From Altererythrobacter rubellus (GTDB lineage: Bacteria > Pseudomonadota > Alphaproteobacteria > Sphingomonadales > Sphingomonadaceae), in the NCBI RefSeq assembly GCF_030284385.1, contig NZ_CP127221.1, positions 248,001-312,000 on the forward strand: 64,000 nucleotides of DNA. Reading direction: 5' to 3'. The notes beneath the pieces are model-generated. The model saw nothing but the letters and a program-made list of their open reading frames with translations. It searched no databases and was not told where the DNA came from. This document shows, piece after piece, positions 63,750-64,000 of this stretch; position 1 is the first letter of the stretch; every line of letters begins with the position of its first letter. Made by a program: the position numbers and the translations under genes.

Positions 63750-64000
63750 ATGTTTCGCTTAATCAATTTCATAACAAGCCTTAGACGTTTGCCGCCCTTG
63801 TCCGAGATATCCGGGGATGAAGAGCGCATGCTTTTTGAACTGCGGGCATTGTGGGAGGAGAAAGGCAGCTTGTCTGTAGCCGACGTCTATAATTTGGGCA
63901 GCAATCAATCTGCATCGACCTCATATCGCCAGCTTATTGCTTTGAGAGATAAGGGTCTTCTCGATGTGTCTGTTGCTGAAGGGGACAAGCGCCGACGTGA
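63750..64000 (+). CDS. Winged-helix (MarR-like) regulator, partial at window edge
   Basis: The first 83 residues read MFRLINFITSLRRLPPLSEI, SGDEERMLFELRALWEEKGSL, SVADVYNLGSNQSASTSYRQ, LIALRDKGLLDVSVAEGDKRRR. The stretch SVADVYNLGSNQSASTSYRQLIALRDKGLLDV fits a winged-helix DNA-binding domain and the DKRRR wing is typical of MarR-like proteins. A weak GACAGAG stands before the ATG. The remainder lies outside the window, so the family and target are not settled. Confidence 0.6.
   Translation, partial: MFRLINFITSLRRLPPLSEISGDEERMLFELRALWEEKGSLSVADVYNLGSNQSASTSYRQLIALRDKGLLDVSVAEGDKRRR

Noticed and set aside
1-64000. CRISPR arrays, intact insertion sequences, rRNA genes
   Set aside because: No regularly spaced repeats, no intact transposase gene and no rRNA-like sequence were noticed on reading both strands.

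Overview
The window looks like chromosomal DNA of a marine or aquatic alphaproteobacterium of the Sphingomonadales, most likely Erythrobacteraceae (Erythrobacter/Altererythrobacter type). This is inferred from the gene families: a 1564-residue NAD-glutamate dehydrogenase, a CYP153-type P450, a TonB-receptor/tryptophan-halogenase-like carbohydrate locus, DUF455, and the rpe-heparinase-purH order. Most of the window has the composition of a GC-rich core genome (a hand-counted line inside the glutamate dehydrogenase gene gives 38 G/C in 60). From about 54.2 kb to 63.7 kb composition drops (hand-counted lines 27-31 G/C in 60), which marks an accessory segment.

Layout. 0-5.4 kb, minus strand: start of an acyl-CoA synthetase gene (cut by the window edge), then an operon read glnE, bcp, DUF455, M23 peptidase. 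5.4-8.4 kb, plus strand: M28 peptidase, agmatine deiminase and a 46-residue ORF. 8.4-10.6 kb, minus strand: thrS, preceded by a 23-codon leader ORF with eight consecutive Thr codons, alternative hairpins and a promoter that places the leader AUG at about +1. I read this as a threonine attenuator. 10.7-11.7 kb: three overlapping small genes (two membrane proteins and an XRE regulator). 11.7-25.7 kb: PhoD-like phosphatase, hydrolase/TPR/luciferase-like cluster, large glutamate dehydrogenase, a ferredoxin-reductase-type flavoprotein, queG, a dead ABC-transporter ATPase fragment, CYP153 P450 and msrB. 26-38 kb: tRNA-Leu(UAA), IHF beta, a GntR regulator divergent from a peptide transporter, paired amidohydrolases, NnrU, MlaA, crotonase, dxs, a Zur-like regulator, and msrA with a coupled small ORF. 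38-47.6 kb: carotenoid-desaturase-like oxidoreductase, rpe-heparinase-purH operon, a DUF2141 protein, a Tam41-like protein next to a diacylglycerol kinase, and an M20 peptidase.

47.7-63.4 kb is a carbohydrate-utilisation locus: sodium/solute symporter, GH3 glucosidase, MFS transporter, LacI regulator, a 1112-residue TonB-dependent receptor, a tryptophan-halogenase-like flavoprotein and a DUF1800/DUF1501 export pair. Three matching palindromes of the LacI/GalR type (core TGTGAACGTTCACA) lie before the GH3 gene and in the receptor/halogenase divergent region. They tie the normal-composition and low-GC parts into one putative regulon. The low-GC part ends at an in-frame relic of a tyrosine recombinase whose catalytic middle is missing, followed by a partial winged-helix regulator at the window edge.

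The most notable items are the thrS attenuator, the recombinase relic beside the low-GC sugar locus, the Tam41-like/diacylglycerol kinase pair, the Walker-A-dead ABC remnant and the amidohydrolase pair in which one partner has lost its metal-binding motif. All assignments come from reading the sequence and from memory of protein families; no database search was run.
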